DNA of 28,260 bases, from NCBI GenBank assembly GCA_033557675.1, contig JAWQRM010000153.1:1-28260 (forward strand), in the 5' to 3' direction. This DNA is from Coptodactyla brooksi (taxonomy: Eukaryota; Arthropoda; Insecta; Coleoptera; Scarabaeidae). Numbering within the stretch: position 1 is the stretch's first letter; every line of letters begins with the position of its first letter. Position numbers and translations under genes: made by a program. The notes under the pieces were generated by a model. The model did no database searches. It saw only the letters and a program-made list of their open reading frames with translations, and was not told where the DNA came from. Positions 19,093-28,260 of the stretch are shown here, piece after piece.

Positions 19093-20546
19093 TCACCAGT
19101 AGGCAAAAACAGGTTTTTCTGGGAAATTAATCTGGTCGTTTAGAAGAGTAACAGCGGGATTTGATTTATGTTTTTCTATGTAAAATTGTTCAGTTACGTC
19201 CATAATTCGACCTTTGTTGCAAACTTGTACTATTTTAGCACTTTTATAATCTATTACATATTCAGTTTCCAATTGATGGTTATAAAGACTAGATGAGGAA
19301 CGTGTTTTGTGTTCCTTAATTCTAGTCTTTAATTTACGACCAGTTTGACGTACGTATAAACCGTTGCAATTCATCCAAGGGATGGTATATACACCATTGC
19401 TATCATGGAAATGTATGGGTTGTTTATAATTACTCAAATTGTTGTATATAATATATGTAATAGTAAATACTGGATTTATGTTATATTTGTATAATAAACG
19501 TTTAAGTTTTATATTGGATTTGTTGAAACTAAGTTTTCCGTATATAGATTGTGTTTGAGAAATGTTTATATGATTATCAAATAAAGGGTTACGTTTTAGT
19601 TTGAGTTGATGTTCTAATTTGTTGATTAGCTTTTTGGGATAGTTGTATAAATGGGATAAATCATAAATATACTCCATCTCTTTTTGTTTATTATTATCAT
19701 TAGTGGGTAATTGTAGCATCTGTTAAGAAAATATCTGAAGGAAGATTAAATATATACATAAGTTTGTATGACAAAGGGTGATTGGAATCATACGGTATGA
19801 TTATGTGTTTATTAGTGGCTTTTCGAAAAATATCATATTGTAATGTATGGTTATTTTTGGATATGGTTAAGTCTAAAAAGTTAAGTTTATTGTCTTTTTC
19901 TATTTCTGTAGTAAATTGTATGTTCGAGGTTATGTTGTTAAGGTATGTGTGAAAATCATTTAGTTGTATATTATTACCTGTCCATATACAAAACATATCA
20001 TCAATATAACGTATCCACTTGTTAATATATTTGTAAAAAGGATTTTGATCGTTAATTATGTTTCATTTGCAAATCATGAATGTATAGATCTGCTAAAAAG
20101 CCTGATAGTGGCATGGCCATAGGTAAACCTTCTGTAGCTTGATATATCTGATTATTAAAAGTACAATAATTATTACGGATGACGTGATTTAATAATTTAT
20201 GGATATGATTATATTTATTTTGGTTTTTAGTCCGTTCTTTGAAGTTAAGAGTTCTGTCGACTGTATATAGGTTTTTATAATTAAAAGATTTGAATATATC
20301 AAGTAGTAATTTATATATGAAACAAGTGGGTTTGTTATTAAATGTAGTGGTTAGTCTAATAGGGTGACCGATTTTATGTAGTTTAGTTTGACCGTATAAT
20401 TCGGGAAGAAAAGAGTTCATAGGCATATAATTGAAATATTTAGAATAAATTTCAATAGTAGTTTTAGTTTCATTAACAATAGATTTTGTTGACGTGATAA
20501 ACTTGTCGCGTTCTCTGTTGTTGCTTGACGAGGTTAGAACACGTAC
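19093..20546 (-). pseudogene. Penelope-like element: reverse transcriptase plus GIY-YIG endonuclease, 5'-truncated
   Basis: PLEs copy RNA at telomeric or nicked DNA ends using a telomerase-related RT and a GIY-YIG nuclease. The frame is open from 20546 through RERDKFITST, LYGQTKLHKIGHPIRL and QATEGLPMAMPLSGFLADLY. A one-base shift near 20050 leads to WIRYIDDMFCIW (the catalytic YxDD, near 20000-20020) and EKDNKLNFLDLTIS. A second shift near 19710 leads to the C-terminal 208 codons. There NGVYTIPWMNCNGLYVRQTG (near 19345-19395) is the GIY-YIG motif, with the second half reading YVR where YIG is expected, then RIKEHK. The N-terminal RT motifs are absent, a 5' truncation. The frameshifts and the motif change make function unlikely, but this is one of the better-preserved relics here. 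Confidence 0.85.
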
Positions 20547-22200
20547 TCACTCAATGAAGGTCAAATGACAACTGAGTTAAAGAAGAATGAAGGTTTATAA
20601 TTATAAATCAATAGTTTCTACTAATTAAGAATTCCGATTCAAATTCGATTACAGTCATTGTTGTTAAAAGTGGCTACTCGTAAATAATCGTGAATAATAA
20701 CTGCAATAAAAATAACATAGACGTGCAAAGTAAATTTTAAAAACGATTTGCATTCTAAAATGATCTGAATAAAACGGGTGAAGTAAAAGGGATGCCCGCA
20801 TCGGGATTAAGTCTCGCTGCGTTCACGAAGTGCATTGTTGTTTCCCTCACGGTTCGCTACAAGACACAACAGAGGGAGGACAAGTCGATGTCTTTTGAAA
20901 GAGGTTGAAAGAGTAATAAGAACTTTCAGAATAAAAGCAGAAGCTGAAATGCAGTTGCGGACGAGATATTTCGTCCGGCGAGATATGTTTTTTTCAGTAA
21001 CAAAGTTGTTAAAGAATGCAGTTACAAATTAAGTTTTATGATGATTTCAAGTTTGTGTTACTAAAAGTGGTATACATTTTGAAAACAAGTTTTAGTAAAA
21101 ATAAATTATTATCCTGATTGTGATCCAATTATAAATCGATTTAAAAAGTAACGCTATTGTTTTGTGAACATCTGTACATTGTTGGATGCTAGTTCTTAAT
21201 CATACGTATATACACTCACTTCACTGTTATATATGCATCGTATGCAATTGGATACATCATTGTAAAAATTCTCATATGTAGAAGTTATGTTTCCTTTTCT
21301 TTAATATTTCAGAGGATTTTCATTACATTAGATGAATAATCTATCTCTAAAATTTAAAAATGTTTCGTCAGCTGTGCTATGTTAAAGACTTAACTGAAAA
21401 CTTTTGATATGAAGCAAAGTTATCATATTACGTTATGCAGATGTCACCGCGCGGTACGTCATTTCATCCAACCGCGCCCTCTTTTTAATTTCAAACATTC
21501 ATTATTGAATCAAGTAACTAATCAAGACACCCGAGATTGAAGTATGTAAGTTTGAAACTTATAATTAAAAGAAAAATATCGACTTTTCTGAACTTTATTT
21601 AAGTTCTTGCTTCCCTAGCTATGCAAGCATTGAATACAAGAGCAACTAATTTCATGGCAGCAAAATCTGACTAAGTCAATCAGCCAAAATTAGTTGAATG
21701 TATAAGTGAAATTTTATAGGTTAGTTTATTAAACAAGTTTGCTGAATTGTACTAATATTTTCGCTGATTAGTGTCTTGTCTCAATTTTTGGACATTCAGC
21801 GGTATATATATATTAATCTTGTACAGATAAAATTGTTGAATTGCAACCAAAAGCATTTTAATAAAATTCTCATTAAAGTTGATCTTTAATAAAACATTCA
21901 TTAAAGTTTCTGGACACCTTAGTCATTAGAAATAATAGTAAATTAGAATTTGATGTAAAACAGAAAAACCACCGCTACAAGTAGATATATCCTGGCGATT
22001 CCTCCAATTGTGTACAACAAAAAATGGCTAGTTTATATTTTCTGGTCTATCGTTTAGTAAATTTAACCACAACAAGTTTACTAAACTTGATTCTTCAATT
22101 CCTTCTTCAAAATTAAAAAGAAATTTTTTAATTTTTATTTTATTTCTAAATTATTTTCAGAAACAAGAACAAAATATTTAACAACGGCTCGGGCCCTCTA
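20547..22200. other. No gene recognised
   Basis: AT-rich DNA with a slightly GC-richer patch at 20780-20990. A 65-codon + frame from 20835 has a basic composition (RTSRCLLKEVERVIRTFRIK) but no family I know. A short palindrome GGACGAGATATTTCGTCC lies near 20958. Strings like TTTTTGGACATTC near 21788 look like isolated transposon tips. Confidence 0.45.
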
Positions 22201-22218
22201 CATGTGTAATACCTTTTG

Positions 22219-22422
22219 AACTGGTAGGTAAAAAGGGACGAGGGAATTGAAAGGCAATTGTTTGTAACCAATTTGGACGGTATTGGAAAACAATTAGGGT
22301 AGAAGTTAGTAACTTATATAAGTCATGCACAGTTTCTGTTTTCATTCTCCTGAAGAAGGTTATTAGATAAACCGAAACATATGTCGGGATTCTAAACAGT
22401 CTTGTTGTGGTTAAGGTGTTAG
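22219..22422 (+). repeat. Solitary PLE-type terminal repeat, copy B
   Basis: Second copy of the repeat at 727-927, in the same orientation and about 21 kb away. It contains the better-preserved hammerhead-like motif. The copies have drifted by many substitutions and small indels, so they are old. The nearest PLE coding relic (19.1-20.5 kb) is on the opposite strand, so a direct link is not shown. Confidence 0.6.
22336..22399 (+). ncRNA. Hammerhead-like ribozyme motif, copy B (best preserved)
   Basis: The elements follow the type I order. Outer helix I is CTGTTT (22336-22341) pairing AAACAG (22394-22399), and inner helix I is TCTC pairing GGGA on either side of an internal loop. Then come CTGAAGA (22350-22356), helix II GGTTAT with ATAAACC around TAG, GAAAC (22373-22377), loop ATAT and GTC (22383-22385) at the expected cleavage site. 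A single-pair helix III with a tiny loop is the minimal form described for PLE ribozymes. The departures are one extra A between CTGAAGA and helix II and a one-base imbalance in helix II. If active it would cut after 22385. This is inferred from fold only. Confidence 0.6.
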
Positions 22423-22507
22423 CTTTAGTCAGTTAGGTATAATAAAGAGAGGTACCACATTAGATAAATGAATTAATTACTGTAAATCTAAGAAAAACTT
22501 ATATCAT

Positions 22508-22533
22508 AACGTGATATCGTATGATATCACGTT
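22508..22533. repeat. Perfect 11-bp hairpin
   Basis: AACGTGATATC (22508-22518), loop GTAT, GATATCACGTT (22523-22533). It stands alone between the PLE repeat and the mariner, with no T-run that would suggest a terminator and no other known role. Confidence 0.8.
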
Positions 22534-22644
22534 TTTATTACAAGAACAGCGGATTATAAAATTCACTAGGGGCTTCCTAAAAATCAGGCAGACGTGAAAT
22601 TAACTTTTCGGTCTAATAATACATTAAAAACGGTATGATACATA

Positions 22645-23523
22645 ATGGGTTGTCCGGAAAGTAATTTCGTTTTTTTTTCGCAGCAGAGGCGTTAATTGTA
22701 TTTTTAACAGCCAATTTCATTCTAAACCGTATATACACTATATATTCTGATAGCTGACATTGAAAAGTTTATGGGTGAAAATATTTTGTTCGGTTCTGTG
22801 CAATTGTTTTCTTTTTGTGTCTTATAAAACATGGAGAATCAAAACCAGCATTTTCGGCACATTTTACTTTTTTATTATAAAAAAAGTAAAAATGTCGTTT
22901 AAGCGAGAAAAAAAATTATGTGACGTATATGGAAAAGATGTATTGACAGAATGCCAGTGCTAAAACTGGTGTGCAAAATTTGTGTGTGCATATTTGTGCA
23001 AAAATGAAAAAAAAAATCAAAACATTTTTTGAAATTTCGCAAAAGTTTCAAAATTTCATTTCTGAAGTGTGCTGTAATCAACTGGACAAATTGCTTCACT
23101 TCAGAATTCATTGATTCACTTAAACAGAAAAGGCCAGAATTGAACAAGAGAAAAAAAGTCAGATCAATAGAAATTGATCAACAGATAATCCAGTTTGGCA
23201 ACCGCTTTTGGTGCCAAAAGCTTAGATGGGATGTAATACATCCCCCACCATATCCTCCAGATCTTGCACCTTCCGATTATTAGTTGTGTGTCTCCACAAA
23301 ATTTTTTGGACGTCAAAACCTTTACTTCAAATGAGGTCGTCAAAACTGACTTGGATCAGTTCTTTTGCCAGCAAGGATTAGAAGTTTTATGAGTATGGAA
23401 TCATGCTACTGCCAGAAAGATGGTAAAAGGTGCTGGACCAAAATCGTGAATATGTAACTGCATATAAATAAGGGTACCTTTCATTTTCACAAAAAAAACG
23501 AAATTACTTTCCGAACAACCCAA
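22645..23523 (+). mobile_element. Internally deleted mariner element with intact ends
   Basis: The left end (ATGGGTTGTCCGGAAAGTAA and on to TTTCGTTTTTTTT) and the reverse complement of the right end (TTGGGTTGTTCGGAAAGTAA, same continuation) agree over about 33 bp with two or three mismatches. Both are flanked by TA (22643-22644 and 23524-23525), the mariner target duplication. The span of 879 bp is well short of the 1.3 kb usual for mariners. Confidence 0.85.
22831..23450 (+). pseudogene. mariner transposase, internally deleted
   Basis: The ATG at 22831 begins MENQNQHFRHILLFYYKKSK, followed in a shifted frame by ARKKLCDVYGKDVLTE and NWCAKF, the first helix-turn-helix of a mariner transposase. 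Most of the linker and the first catalytic Asp are gone. Coding resumes with DSLKQKRPELNKRKKV and QKLRWDVIHPPPYPPDLAPS followed by DY, the block with the last Asp of the DD34D triad, and then a TAG at 23281. Weak continuation in another frame (KTDLDQFF) follows to about 23450. The HQDNA block with the middle Asp is unrecognisable. The protein is dead. Confidence 0.8.
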
Positions 23524-24086
23524 TATAATGTAAATTGCAAGGATTGTGATTTGATTGAGATTTAAAGAGCATGTGACTAACTTAAAGTACGGTCGCATAA
23601 CAAAATCTAGCGCGGCAGAACATGCTTTTAACATTAATCAGAATTAGTGTAGAAAACGTGAAATTGCTTATAAATGCATCTGGCAATATATTCTTGGATG
23701 CACTTCAAAGTTTAGAAATTATTAAATGCGAAAGTACACCTAATGAAGACAGGGGGATAACACTGTTTAGTTTTCCGTATACCTTAATAGAAAAATAAGG
23801 GTAATCAGAAAAATAAGGGTAATTGAGTAAGAAAAATCGCGTCAGAACCAAAATATACGTTTTACTGATTTCTAACTTCATTATATATAATAATAGATCA
23901 CGAATTTGAAAAGATTTTACAATCTGTAGTTTAATATCCACTTTACTAGTCTTGGATATTATGCTCTAAGTTCACCTTAAGTCGCAATAAACAGTGGTTA
24001 GTGCCGGAAGAAGTCGTAAACGGTGGTGAAACATACACATAAAGTTTCTCCGTTAACGGCTTTCTAATGGCTTCAAGCGTTTCACC
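23524..24086. other. No gene recognised; one 18-bp tandem duplication
   Basis: AT-rich spacer between two transposons. AGAAAAATAAGGGTAATC at 23789-23806 is followed directly by a second copy at 23807-23824 with one change. Open frames of 70-90 codons on the - strand have no motif. Confidence 0.5.
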
Positions 24087-24087
24087 C

Positions 24088-24112
24088 ATATATATATATA
24101 TATATATATATA
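24088..24112. repeat. (TA)n microsatellite
   Basis: About 12 TA units ending at the left tip of the adjoining transposon. The transposon's TA target site is the last unit. No TA array is present beyond the right tip, so it expanded on one side only or the insertion was at its edge. Confidence 0.95.
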
Positions 24113-25275
24113 CCCTTATACCAGAAAATTTTTCAAAAAATGTAAAACAATTGAAAATGTAGACGATCAATGTGACAGAATCTTGTTTTTGTAAATAAGT
24201 TGGTACATCGAAAAATAAAAATGATTGCATTTAAAAGAAACTGAACGCATGGAAATTTTAATTATTGTCGGTTATGGGGATCGCAAACGAACACAATTAG
24301 AAGTATGTGAAATTTTTAATGAGCGTTATCCAAATCGAGAACCAATCACCCAGTCAGTAGTTAGGAAAACGGTTTAGGGAAACTGGTAATGTTAAAGATC
24401 TGCCGAAGATTGGTCCACAGAGATCTGCGACAAATGAAGATAAAAAGCTCGATGTTGTAATAGAATTCAAAGAAAATTCAAACACTTCAACTCGTCAGTT
24501 ATGTGTAAACCATGACATTGGTAAAGGTTCAATACACAAAATATTATATTCAGAAAAATTACATCCGTACAAACCGACTTTATTGCAAGAATTATTCGAA
24601 GATGACTACGATCGACGTGTTGAATTTTGTGAACTTATGATGGAGCCAATCAACAACAATCGAAATCTTCTCAATAATATTGTTTTTTCTGACGAGGCTA
24701 CGTTTTGTTTAAATGGAAATGTAAATAGGCATAATTGTCGATATTGGGCCGCTGAAAATCCACATTGGATGATCCAAAATCATACCCAAACATCACAAAA
24801 ATTAAACGTATGGGTGGGAATTTGTGCAGGTAACATAATTGGACCTCCCGATCTCCGGATCTTACACCTTGCAATTTCTTCAAGGAGTATTCAAAATCAA
24901 AAGTGTATAGAAACCCACCTCAGAATCTAGCCGAATTAGAGCAACGAATTTCTTTTCAAGCTTATCGTGGTAGGTTGGGCCACTGTCTTGCAGTTAATGG
25001 CGAACATTTTGAACACTTATTGCCATGAAAAGCATTTTAATGCTAATTTCGTTTTGTCTTCAAGTTTTATAAGAGACGTACACTATTTTTCGTTCATTTG
25101 TTTTGTTTTATTTTTTCTTCATTTGTTTTATTTTGTATGTAAATGCATAATCTGTTTTTTTATGGTAATAAATCAAGATACTTGACTATCTCGGGTATTT
25201 AGATTCATGTTATTGGTGAAATTAACGTATAAACAGTTTTTATATTTTTTTCAAAAATTTTCTGGTATAAGGGTA
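24111..25275 (+). mobile_element. Tc1/mariner-superfamily element with TA-flanked inverted repeats
   Basis: The left tip from 24113 is CCCTTATACCAGAAAATTTT, identical over 21 bases (one more T) to the reverse complement of the right tip ending at 25273. Similarity extends to about 28 bp after one mismatch. TA flanks both sides (24111-24112, 25274-25275). At 1.16 kb it holds one transposase with internal losses. Confidence 0.88.
24249..25028 (+). pseudogene. Tc1/mariner-type transposase with DUF4817-like N-terminus, deleted
   Basis: The ATG at 24249 starts an N-terminal helix-turn-helix domain of the DUF4817 type (GYGDRKRTQLEVCEIFNERY, EPITQSVVRK). A frame change follows, then RFRETGNVKDLPKIGPQRSA, NTSTRQLCVNHDIGKGSIHK, LLQELFEDDYDRRVEFCELM and the catalytic start NIVFSDEATFCLNGNVNRHN (first Asp near 24691) with KLNVWVGICAGNIIGP. 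There a deletion removes the block with the second Asp. Coding resumes one frame over as DLTPCNFF, where the family has PCDFF, so the last catalytic acid has become Asn. AELEQRI and LGHCLAVNGEHFEHLLP then run to a TGA at 25026-25028. Length is about 260 codons against 350 or so for relatives. Confidence 0.82.
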
Positions 25276-26102
25276 CTAACATTTTACATCATCGAAAAGA
25301 GAAAAAATCTCTATCAAATGAGCTTAATAAAAGGGCACATTGCTATTTTAAAAAAATAAAGTGTTATTCGTTACTCATTTGTTGTCCGAAATAAAAATAA
25401 TTCAATGCTGTCGTATTATGGAAAATAAAATGTAAATGAAAAATAAAATTTTTCTTATAAAGTCGATATTTACTGAGATATATACTAGTAGTATATATCT
25501 CAGTAGCAAAATTTTTTCCTCTGTTTGACTCAATCTACCTCTGGTTTTATAGTTGTTTAGTTTGTTTGTTTACTTTACTTCTGTTGTGCCAATTCTACAG
25601 TTTATTTATGTTTATTTTAATAACTTTAAATCTCAATCTTTAATTATCAAAATAACGCATTGTACTAAGCTTCCAATATAACCAAAGAGGTACACGTTCC
25701 AGTCGTTTAAGCCTGCCGCATATTCATCGATCTCAAATTGCATACCATCGATTCGCTCGTCGGGATATTCCAGATCTAGACTGCGTGTTATTGAATTGAA
25801 AGAGACACTTTGCTCGTCGAATGAAGCTAGATGCGAATCTATTCGAATGCGCTTATCTTCTCTCAGCTCTAGGCGATTGGCGCGCCGACGTCGGGCAATG
25901 GCGCAGTTATCAAGAAAGCCCTGGAAAGTCTTTTACCCGGATGACTGATGTCCTCTCGTGCACGTTACATCGAGTGCGCGTATCTTGATTTATGACCGTG
26001 CATGTCGATTTAAGATGAAACGTGTTGCTTGAACGGACTACCATTTCATTTTTAGGAAACTAGATTAAAAGTTCTAATCTTGAAGTTGGTGACATGCATA
26101 CG
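25276..26102. other. No gene recognised; hairpin and a GC-shifted patch
   Basis: The first half is AT-rich and holds the 35-base hairpin at 25471. The patch at about 25700-26000 is clearly richer in G and C (GATTGGCGCGCCGACGTCGG near 25870) and contains a 55-codon frame from ATG 25821 to TGA 25986-25988 with a Trp-containing sequence (LGDWRADVGQWRSYQES). I cannot assign it. It may be a scrap of a gene or element of different composition. Confidence 0.4.
25471..25505. repeat. Perfect 15-bp hairpin, 5-base loop
   Basis: TACTGAGATATATAC (25471-25485), TAGTA, GTATATATCTCAGTA (25491-25505). It is not attached to any recognised element. Confidence 0.95.
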
Positions 26103-26302
26103 TTAATTCAATATGACCCAAAACGGAATTTCAGGTTCTATAACTTTGTTATTTTTAATTATTTGTTTCTAAAATTTTGCGACTTAGTTCGCTGGTGCGC
26201 AAAGTATAATATTGCCAATCAACAAGACCATGCATTCATACTGGTCGAATATGCAAGTCTGTGCATGTCTGGGCATGTCTGTGTGTGCATACTAATATAT
26301 CA

Positions 26303-26310
26303 TATAAATA
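26303..26310 (+). promoter_or_regulatory. Candidate TATA box of piggyBac copy D
   Basis: TATAAATA with GGGAAC after it, in the same context as in copy C. Here the start codon region downstream has decayed. Confidence 0.35.
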
Positions 26311-26339
26311 GGGAACACCAATAGCATACTTCGATTTCT

Positions 26340-27725
26340 ATCTGATGAAAAAGCTGAGCTACATGCAAATGCATCTAACAATTTAGATACTTCTGAGGTT
26401 GAAAATCATACCAGCGGTGATACCAGATTATGATTCTTCAGATAATGATGTAGTGCAAACAAGTTGTTCCTGCATAGTTAGTACTGTTAAAAGATAAAGT
26501 TATATCTTGGATGTTAGAACCTTTCCTGCAAAGTGGACGAGCATGTTGTCAAAATATAATAATAAAATAATTATTAGTTGGACTAGGAGTAATAAAATTA
26601 CTCCTGGTCCAACTAGGTATGCTATATCCAGAGTGAAGAATGCCGTTCAACTTATTGTGAACCCTACACTTAAAAATATTGTGCTGTATACGAGCAATAT
26701 TGAAGCATATATAGATATATGCTATATACACGGCGAATCAACAAAAAATATGTGGGATACAGAAACTGGTAAACATATTTTTCATGCAACGATATTGTTG
26801 AGAGTTTTTTTTATCGAATGTCACAACAAGCCAACAACTTGTCGGCTTCATAGGACACTGTATTTTCAAGCAGTATATTCCCAGCAAGTCAGCAAAATGT
26901 GAACTCCTTGTGACAGTGGTAGTTCCTATACCATGAAAGCTCAAGTTTATACGGGAAAATGTCTGGGTGAAGCACCAGAAAAAATCAAGGGATGCGAATA
27001 GTTTTACAGCTAACACATGAACTGGAGAGGCAAAATGTTACATGTTTCACCACCAAGGAATTAGGTGAAATGCTCCTCAAAAGAAAACTTTCAATGTTAG
27101 GTATGGCTAAAAAAATAAACCCGCACTTCCCGTGATCAGAATAAGTAAAGAAGTACATAGTTCTACTTTTTATTTTACCAAGGATGCCACAGTTGTGGCA
27201 TGTGCACCTAAAAAAATAAAAACGTTATTCTCATGAGCACAATGCACTGTAATAAGCAAGTGGGCAGCAGAGACGACAAGAAGCCGGAAATGATACCAGA
27301 TTACAAATCTACCAACGGGGCAGTTGATACGTTAGATCAAAGTATCCATAGTCCATTATTTTGTTCTACAATATATAAGACTTGATGTTGATGCTTATAA
27401 TTGGTGTTATGGAGAGAAATAAATCCAAATTGGAATAAGAACGTTCTGTACAAGAGAAGACTATTTCTGGAAGAATTGGGCAAACTAATGGTAACTCCCT
27501 ATATGATGTCAAGAGAACATAAACCTCGTATTCAAAAAGCTACTGCCGTAATAAAGAAAATTACAGGTCCAACGTGCCGAAGTAGCAGTGCCATCTGCAC
27601 CTGGTGCAATCAGTAAAAATAAAAGAGTACGATGTAGTATATGTCCATCAAAATGTGACAATAAAATAAGTATAATATGTTGTAAATGTAATAAATATTT
27701 ATGTAAGGTTTATGTGGTGTATTAT
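26340..27725 (+). pseudogene. piggyBac-like transposase (family 2, copy D), broken
   Basis: The acidic N-terminus survives as DSSDNDVVQ, then YILDVRTFPAKWTS. From 26630 come ISRVKNAVQLIVNPTLKNIV, WDTETGKHIFHAT and RVFFIE. A deletion then removes the stretch copy C keeps (LRVLHFDDKV to IMPKLYN) and joins to a decayed QLVGF/FKQYIPSKSAK block that has lost the Asp-Glu before it. Next are YTGKCLGEAPEK, GMRIVLQLTHELERQNVTCF, KELGEMLLKRKLSMLG, TFYFTKDATVVACAPKKNKN, KKPEMIPDYKSTNGAVDTLD (last catalytic Asp), WREINPNWNKN and RRLFLEELGKLM, and a Cys-rich tail with CSICPSKC-type spacing near 27630-27720. At least four frameshifts or stops are present. Confidence 0.8.
26576..26614. repeat. 17-bp hairpin (one mismatch) within an insert in piggyBac copy D
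   Basis: AGTTGGACTAGGAGTAA (26576-26592), loop TAAAA, TTACTCCTGGTCCAACT (26598-26614), with one T/G wobble. Copy C passes directly from GCATAT to TCAGAGTGAAG at this point, so the surrounding 80-odd bases are extra in copy D or lost from copy C. Confidence 0.85.
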
Positions 27726-28169
27726 TGTCGTCAGTTTAAGATAAAGCAATAATTGAATGCACATCAGAATTTATTTGATATTCCCTCTTGTTGTTAGATT
27801 TGGTGTTAGTAATACTTTTTATTATAATATATTCTACTTTTGTTAGTAATAGCACCGTTTTTCGTCGTTGTTTGCGTTTATGTACTGTAATAAAATCACA
27901 ATATGTTAATTTCCTCAATCCTCCTGTACCTACATACATAGAGCCAGTGTGATCCAAAGGACTACAAGCGTATAGTAATACTAAGGAGAACAGCAGTGTT
28001 AAAGGTACGAATGTTGTTCAATCATTTAGGTGGGATTAATACCCTTAATCGCAACTAAATACTACAGCACAACACAAACCACCAAATAATCAATTAATAG
28101 GTAATTCGCTGGCGTAGAAAAAATTCACTTGCCCGTTATTGGAATTAATCGTTATTTAATTGCTTTAAC

Positions 28170-28260
28170 AGGTAGGCTGAAAAGTTCGTAGGCTGACACA
28201 TAGATGGCGCTACTAGTATTAAATCCATATGATTTTTAGTTAGCCCTAGCCTTCAAAAGA
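28170..28260 (+). mobile_element. 5' end of a mariner element, cut by the window edge
   Basis: GGTAGGCTGAAAAGTTCGTA followed by ACACATAGATGGCGCTACTA and TTAGTTAGCCCTAGCCTTC resembles the 5' inverted repeat and leader of mariners common in insects. This is from memory of the family and not from a second copy in this window. No coding sequence is reached. Confidence 0.45.

Larger units (their letters stand above)
26103..28002 (+). mobile_element. piggyBac-like element (family 2, copy D)
   Basis: The right end, read inward, is TTAACACTGCTGTTCTCCTT and matches copy C apart from a few changes. The left end is placed at TTAA 26103-26106 because similarity with copy C begins there (AAACGG, TCAGGTTCTATAA), but copies differ by about 100 bp just inside and the true tip is uncertain. 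Upstream conserved blocks include TTCATACTGGTCGAATATGC (26233 onward) and the TATA-like box. Length is about 1.9 kb. Confidence 0.6.

Overview
The window looks like a piece of an insect (or at least arthropod) nuclear genome. It is AT-rich, has no recognisable host gene, operon, tRNA or rRNA, and nearly every coding trace is a broken transposable-element protein. The mix of piggyBac, Tc1, mariner, pogo/Tigger, Jockey-like and RNase-H-bearing non-LTR elements plus Penelope-like elements (PLEs) is typical of insect repeat-rich DNA. No species can be named from the sequence.

Layout. 0.1-0.67 kb: piggyBac transposase fragment (family 1, + strand). 0.73-0.93 kb: solitary PLE terminal repeat with a hammerhead-like ribozyme fold. 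1.05-2.12 kb: GC-rich DNA transposon with inverted terminal repeats and a Merlin-like protein remnant. 2.8-4.3 kb: 5'-truncated non-LTR retrotransposon whose RNase H ORF is still open (- strand). 4.8-5.9 kb: Tc1-like element with TA-flanked inverted repeats, inserted at the edge of a Tigger/pogo relic (5.9-6.5 kb). 6.7-8.8 kb: piggyBac element (family 1, - strand) with both TTAA ends. 9.7-9.9 kb: mariner N-terminal relic. 13.0-14.7 kb: piggyBac copy of a second family. 17.3-18.4 kb: Jockey-like endonuclease/reverse-transcriptase relic carrying two perfect hairpins. 18.9-20.5 kb: PLE with reverse transcriptase and GIY-YIG domains and a possible ribozyme motif behind its ORF. 22.2-22.4 kb: second solitary PLE terminal repeat with the best-preserved hammerhead-like fold. 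22.6-23.5 kb: internally deleted mariner with intact ends. 24.1-25.3 kb: another Tc1/mariner-superfamily element, abutting a TA microsatellite. 26.1-28.0 kb: second copy of piggyBac family 2. 28.17 kb to the edge: start of another mariner.

These genes do not work together as a host system; the window is layered transposon debris. No transposase here has a complete catalytic set. The items most worth a second look are the hammerhead-like motifs in PLE repeats (two good, one truncated, one near a PLE ORF), the twin hairpins that replace part of a Jockey reverse transcriptase, the GC-rich inverted-repeat element at 1-2 kb, and the hairpin insert found in one piggyBac copy only. Identifications come from reading translated motifs by eye; no database search was run.
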